From Lonicera japonica (Eukaryota; Streptophyta; Magnoliopsida; Dipsacales; Caprifoliaceae): 64,000 nt of DNA. The DNA lies in assembly GCA_021464415.1 (NCBI GenBank), contig CM038465.1:26360990-26424989 (forward strand), in the 5' to 3' direction. The position numbers and the translations under genes are program-made. This document shows, in pieces, positions 58,234 to 64,000 of this stretch; the stretch's first letter is position 1, and every line of letters begins with the position of its first letter. The notes below the pieces were generated by a model. The model made no database searches and was not told the DNA's origin. It worked only from the letters and a program-made list of their open reading frames with translations.

Positions 58234-58865
58234 TTCATAAAACTCCATAGATGGTTTATAAATTTGTTTAGCTTATCTTTGATTCATTTATTGATATATT
58301 GAGTGCTTCTTACACTTTATGTGATACTTAGACTCTTTATTTTCTACCATAAGTGATAAACGATGAGTTGACGAATTTATCCCATAAACTTCATTCCGTT
58401 TCATTGTTAGGATTCACTTTATAATTTTCATTCTTTAAATCATGAGATTTCATACACTTGCTTCATGTCAAATCTTTTTATGATGAGTTTGTCATATCTA
58501 TCTCTTGATATAGCTTCAATCCGGGAATGAGTCGCCTAGCGTCGCAACCTTTGCTATTGAGAGATACACCAACATTCCCCATATCTTGAGAAATCTTGTG
58601 TTAAAATCTTTGTATGAGCTAGTGATCACCGTCTTTTAAATCGTAAATAACTTCCACCTACCTTAGTGCTTTCTTATTAATTTTCACAACTGTTTTACAT
58701 TTACGTTGTTCTACAACAAATCCAACTCACACAAAATCTGAAAACCGTAAAATCCGTAATCCATTTCATTCCTTTTCACTTATCCCTGTTGTTCGACACT
58801 CGGACTTCCGAGACTATATTACAACTTGACGTGCCTGCACTTGGGCTACATCGAAGCGCGTTATT
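58234..58865 (+). other. 632-bp insert between the 185-bp direct repeats
   Basis: Non-coding sequence unlike its flanks. It contains GGAATGAGTCGCCTAGCG and ACTTGACGTGCCTGCACTTG, which have the look of retrotransposon leader/LTR sequence. No TG..CA ends, no inverted ends. Confidence 0.5.
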
Positions 58866-59050
58866 ATACATTAACACATTACTACTACAAAATCTACATA
58901 ATATATGCTTATCAAAAAAGGATAAAACTCGGTGATCCTCTATTAAAATAGAATGCAATACCAGGCAGTGGTGGGAAGTCGGAGGCGAAGCGGATGGTTA
59001 AAGTGAACTAGTGAAGAGGAAAAAAAGAAACTAAGAAGAAGAAAAAATAG
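58866..59050 (+). repeat. 185-bp direct repeat, copy 2
   Basis: Second copy of 58049-58233 (differences GGCAGTGG for GGCGGTGG and GCGGATGG for GCGGAGGG). Confidence 0.9.
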
Positions 59051-61493
59051 GAGGAGCAAACATACCTGCTTTGGGAGGGATTAAGTGGAGATGAGAGATT
59101 GAGGAGGGAGGCGGAGGACTAGAGTAGGCGAGGATAAGTTAATTTTTCTTTGTTCTATTTTTTTTTCCAGGGCAAATGGTTGCCAACTGTGCTCTATTTT
59201 TTGGTTTGTTCAATATTTTTTTCCAAAGGGTCGTCTGACCCCTCTTATCTCTTACTCAATCCACCTCTAGACGTAGTGAAAGTATTAGCAGGCATAAAAA
59301 TGGAGGAGAAGGAGTCAGTGTTCGATTCACATCAGTATCATTCAAAAAGAAAGTAAGCAAGAAAATCACATTACATTATAACTTTGAAATAAATAAACAT
59401 AGCGATTTAGTTGAAAGGATGCTCAAGGTATATTTGATGGTGATATAGTATTGAAACTTAACTCAATTATCACTATTAATGAGAGTTAAACTAAAAAGAT
59501 GAAAATCATTGTCAGCCTATTAGCTTTACTGCATGCATTAATTCACACTTTTATTTCAAGGGGTCTAATCTCATATGTTCAAGTCAATAGAAGCTGAATT
59601 CCATGACCCCAGATGAAATATCAATAATTGCATTAGTGATGGAAGGTGTTCTTTGATCAGATGCCTAGGACATTCAGTGATTAAAACGTTCGAATAGAAC
59701 AGGGTGTGACCATTCTTGAAAAGAGCTTTTATAGGAGGCTGTCATGCAAAAATCTCATTCTAGATTTTTTTAAAAATGATTTTTGATGACAGAATATGAT
59801 TTCTTTTAGGGACAATGTACATCATATGGTCATAGTTATATTTTGAAAATTTGATTTTGTCAATGACTTTACTCGAAATGGAGGGTGGGCATTGTTACGA
59901 TCAAATAGAGATTCAAATTGCCTCGTTTGATTTACACGCAATGGGGGAGTATATAAAATAAAGTCTCGATGTTATTTGAAAATTGGCTTGGTCATGTCCT
60001 AAAACACAATCTATTGCACGATGGCTATGCATAGGGACAGGTTAATGTTCCCGGCCCCTTCTAGACACAATCTAAAAGTACGTGATTAAATCATACATGA
60101 AGAGTTGTTTGCCTTAGGCATTAACAATGGAAGTCCCTTAATGGCACAAGGTCAAGGGGAATGAAGATTCCAGATGCTTAGCATATATACTGGCAACCCT
60201 CGAAAGCCAACCACTCTATCATGTTTGGGCTCTAGACGCTGATAGGGTATGCAATGCAAATAACAAGTAATATGTTATGTGAAGTAATATGCATTGGGTT
60301 GTTTGATTTTCAATCTTATTTATGAAAAATATTTTCCTTTTAATTTGTAGTGAAATAACAAATCTAGATGTCCACATCGGCGCGTACATAGATATATTGC
60401 AATTAATCAACAAATCAGACAAAGGATGAAATAAAATTATAAGCTTATACACCGAAAGAACAACCCAATGAATGAATTAATAAATATAAGTACACCATCA
60501 GAACAATTAGCAAACCAAAGAGCGGAAAAGTAAATCCACCAAACAATAATAATAAAAACATCCAAAATAGTAATGTAAATCCATCTACAAAATAGACATA
60601 ACTAAACATATGAGAAAAAACATGGTCTAATCCACTTGGTGACCATTGGTTCCTAGCAGAGTCGCTATTATGTGCATCTCGACCCCTAGGAGGGTCTACC
60701 TTAGCATGCTGCATAGTGGCCGACGCTGCCACACAATTAGTCCTATAAAGGATGTGCGATGATAGTATAAAATAAATAGAATCGCTAATCTGTCTTTCCA
60801 AAAAAGGACTAAGGTAAGAGAACTGATCCGGTTAAAAATAGGAGTTAACCGGTCCATTATTGCTCAAGAAACTAATGAGTTAGACTAAGATATTAAGTTA
60901 CAAATGAGGAAAGAATTATATATCCCTATTCGCCCCTTTCAGATTCCTCATCTCACGTATTGTATTGGACTGCGGAATTTGAGTGCCTACATTACAGCTC
61001 TTTATTTCATCTAAATGTGCCAACCTAAGGGAATTATGGTCTTCTATGTAATTTTTCAAAGTTTGATGTCCTTTTTCTAAATTTTCATGAAAATGAGAGT
61101 CAAAATTCAAATAGACCAAATTCTCCTTGACCATTATAAAAAAGCAAAAAGAAAATGTGCATATATTTAAAAACTCAGGCTCATTTTGATACCAAGATAG
61201 AAAAGTTGGAAATATGCCGTGAGATTAACTCTTTGTTACTAGCTTCTTTCATGAAAAAAATTTCTTTAGGTGGTGAAGAAAAAATTTTCGACAAAATATT
61301 AAAGATGATGGATAACATGTACTTCCAAAAATAAGTATAACATGGAGAACATACCACTACATCTCTAAGCTTATTTTTGATCTTCTCACCCAAATTAATT
61401 GTCGTTTTTTTTTTATTATTTTTTATATCATTTTTCATGTTACAATTAAAAGAGTCTTAAAAGAAAAGAAAATTACGCTTACAACATTTTCCT
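59051..61493. other. AT-rich region without recognised gene
   Basis: Longest frames: 59150-59356 (+, 68 codons), 60445-60801 (-, 118 codons, with a strongly hydrophobic C-terminal half) and 60916-61134 (-, 72 codons). None shows a known domain. The 118-codon frame could encode a membrane peptide but lacks supporting context; I do not call it a gene. Confidence 0.4.
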
Positions 61494-62017
61494 TGACGAA
61501 TGATCGACAGGATTGAGTACACCATGTCACGGGATTAGACTTTATCTAAATCTTAGCCTTAAACCCAAGAAATAGAGAGAACCGAAATACACAAGTGAAA
61601 GAAGAGGAGGCTTCTTATTACACTTGAGAATGCTTTACAACTCTTGGATAGTTTAGAAATGAGAGGTCTTATTTATAGGTTTCCACCTCCTCAATGGATG
61701 GTGGGGATTAAATCTAATCAAGGGCCTAGATCGATTATCTATAATATTGTAGAATATTACAAGGTTCCATACTAATCTATACAATTCTAGAGTATTCTTT
61801 AACTATCCACAATATATAGAGTTCTGGAAGCTTCCAAGGGGTTCTCCATCCCTCCATTTATCTTGTACCTTCCAGCGTGTTTTGAAACCTTCCGCAACAT
61901 AGTTCCTCCGCTCTCTCCTAGAATCTTCCAAAATATCCTTAAGCCTCCACCATTTGTCTCTCACTTTGTGACCGGGACGTGCATGCCAATCCGTACCAAA
62001 TTTGGCGGCACTTGACA
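61494..62017 (-). mobile_element. Possible solo LTR (minus strand)
   Basis: On the minus strand: a TATA box CTATAAATAAG (about 61675), then CTCTCATTTCTAAACTATCC, an AATAAGAAGCC poly(A)-signal-like stretch and CTTGTGTATTTCGGTTCTCTC, the layout of a copia-type U3-R-U5. Candidate ends TGTCAAGTGCC (62017) and CATTCGTCA (61494) give TG..CA, but no matching target duplication was found. Confidence 0.4.
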
Positions 62018-62641
62018 ACCGGCTCGCAACCAACTAAACTCTAAAAATTGAAAATCGTACGTCCTCCTATGATTAACATTCTATAAATTTATAAATAGCT
62101 AGCCACATATATGAATCTAATGGTATATTTAAACATCATCATATATATTAAGATCTCTTCAATTCTTTTTGATTTGTATACTTACTATAACACAACTACT
62201 TTTTAGGGCACGTGGAATGTGAAAATTTTGTAATACGCATACACTAGAAAAATATAAATTTGATGCCAACCAACGAAAAAAGTTTTGAGAGAGAAAGAGG
62301 AGAGATTCCTTATTTCTTTTTGTACGTATATGTTAGTGGCAAATCTAAGGGTACCGGACTTCCAGTTTGGCAGACCAGAATATAAACATAAAAAATAGTT
62401 GACAAGAAGTTTCAAAAAGTGCATTTAATTAACATATTTTTCTCATAGAGTTTTTATAATACAAAAGCATATGTTGACGTGAATTTAGATATATAGGAAA
62501 TGGCTTCCTCTTTCATCTTTTTGTTCTGTCTCCCATTGTAATGGTAGAATCCCTTTTTAACCAACTTTTATTTTTTATATATATATCAGGCATGTTCGGA
62601 CTAGATTCTGTTAGTCATAGAATGTTTTTGCAGTTGCTAGG

Positions 62642-64000
62642 TGATAAGTGTCGAAAATTGTTATTTTAATCCGCAAATAATATTTTGCTATAATATAATT
62701 AATGCTTAAATTATGGAGGATTAATTTTTATTTTGTCTTTTTGTAGGAAAGAAGAAAATTATAATAAAAAGCCTAAAAAAGTGGAAGAAGTCTATTAAGG
62801 ATCAGAAAGAAAGATAAAGAAGAAAGAATATTCCAATTCAACATTCTCTCCTTATTCTCTCTCTTAATTAGAATCCTAATTGAATTCAAAGTTGTTATTT
62901 CTTTTACAATTCTAGTTTCCTAAAGCTTGTAAACTTCTTTCTCTCATTCCTATATATAGACCCATTCTCTACACCTAGAGAGGGAGGAAGAAAAATATAG
63001 AAGAAAAATAGATAGGAAAAATAGATAGAATTTAGATACTATTAGAGAGTTCTAGAGAGAGAAAATCCTCCATATACTAGTTGCCGTGCGGCTGAAATAT
63101 TGAAGGAGAAGAAGTGGACAGCGTAAAGCCGTGCGGCACACGCATGTTCGAGCATCACAAACAGGGACGCTTTCTAGCTTTCTAATTTTTTATAGTTTGT
63201 ATTTAAGTACTTTACTTTTAATTTTAATGATGAATTATTATTTTGTTTTAATGTGTTATTTATTTAATATGCTTGGCTAAATTATCTCCCAAAGGGAAGG
63301 GATGAAACCGCCATGGATGTAATGGGCCTAATGTAATTCTAATTGATTTTTAATTATTCGTGCCGAATTAAAATAGATTCTAAAATTACCATTACTATAA
63401 CGTGTGTTTTCTTTCTAGTACTTTAATTGTTTTTAAGATAAAGGAAGGATCTCTTGTGATCACCAATTTGGGGATACATGCGATGCCTATTTTTGTTTAC
63501 ATTAGTTTTAAAGAAAGAATGATGGTAATTTTGAATTTGTTTATATAGTAGGGATGAATGTTAAAAATATAATTAGATACTTTTTTGTTTATATACATGG
63601 TGGTGGATTCTCTTTCCTTGGGATTTTCTACAATTGATTATTTGCTTGTTGATTTAATTTAATTAGTTTAGTTTAATTTTTAGTTTCTTAGTTTAGATAA
63701 TTTCAAAAAATCAAAATTTAAAAACTGTTTTAATTTGGTTCCTAGAATATTGGATTTAGACAAACTCTCTTACTTTTAAGATATTAGCTTGGATTTGGAT
63801 TGACTCCTACTTATTCGCTATACCCATTTAATTATTTTTTATAAAGTAAGGTTTTATTGTATTTAAGCGCGGAATTAAGCAACGACAAATTATTTATAAA
63901 AATTCCCCTTAAATCACTAGGGTTTGACTTAATTAGAGAACTCACAAGATTCGACCTGAGGAACTTCCAATCAACCCTAGAACTAAATTCAAGACGGTAA
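62642..64000 (+). mobile_element. Possible LTR/leader of a retroelement, cut by window edge
   Basis: Begins TGATAAGTGTCGAAAATTG. A TATATATAG box with a pyrimidine-rich start region lies at about 62950, a GCCGTGCGGC repeat at 63083 and 63129, and the end reads ACTAGGGTTTGACTTAATTAG..GGAACTTCC, all reminiscent of long plant LTR/leader sequence. No coding region. Without the partner LTR this stays tentative. Confidence 0.3.

Noticed and set aside
60445..60801. A 118-codon membrane-protein gene
   Set aside because: Hydrophobic half only; AT-rich T runs on the minus strand give Phe/Leu-rich frames by chance, and there is no homologous pattern or promoter.

Overview
The window is plant nuclear DNA, most likely from a eudicot. 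It has spliced receptor-kinase genes with GT-AG introns, AT-rich spacers, MITEs, Helitrons, a LINE, a Cassandra-type element with 5S-rRNA-derived LTRs, and nested Ty1/copia and Ty3/gypsy elements. I could not place the species.

Layout. 1-10.9 kb: two divergent LRK10L-type (rust-resistance-kinase-like) receptor kinase genes. The left one (minus strand, cut by the window edge) has two 27-nt micro-exons and reads open as far as it goes. The right one (plus strand) can be rebuilt as five exons but has an in-frame TGA between its membrane segment and its non-RD kinase domain. A hAT-like element with a perfect 8-bp target duplication sits between them. 11-28 kb: a gene-poor stretch built from three diverged copies of the kinase 3' flank, small DNA transposons, a Cassandra element with multiplied 5S segments, and a 2.1-kb Helitron whose insertion site can be read from empty paralogous copies. 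28-30.4 kb: a LINE remnant and the 3' part of a copia element, both minus strand. 30.4-49.3 kb: a nearly complete TAT-lineage Ty3/gypsy element inserted in the copia RNase H region. 49.3-51.1 kb: the rest of the copia pol. 51.1-59 kb: an LTR/LARD-like sequence split by a decayed gypsy element with a perfect 5-bp target duplication. 59-64 kb: AT-rich sequence with two LTR-like segments and no recognisable gene.

The most interesting object is the TAT element. Its plus strand carries gag-pol with dual RNase H, broken by five stop codons and two frameshifts. The opposite strand carries two open genes: a 324-aa single-exon protein resembling DUF7745, and an ~826-aa, five-exon plant-mobile-domain gene in which all four introns are phase 0. 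A CpG-rich 12-bp palindrome, TGTCGCGCGACA, occurs in arrays just upstream of the TATA box of all three apparent promoters (both LTRs and each antisense gene), 26 copies including variants, and I saw it nowhere else in the window. This looks like a shared regulatory site. A working hypothesis is that an antisense-encoded protein, or a host factor, binds it to co-regulate or de-silence the element. That is inference and untested.

Limits: all boundaries, splice sites and similarities were read by eye. Family names rest on motif recognition, not searches.
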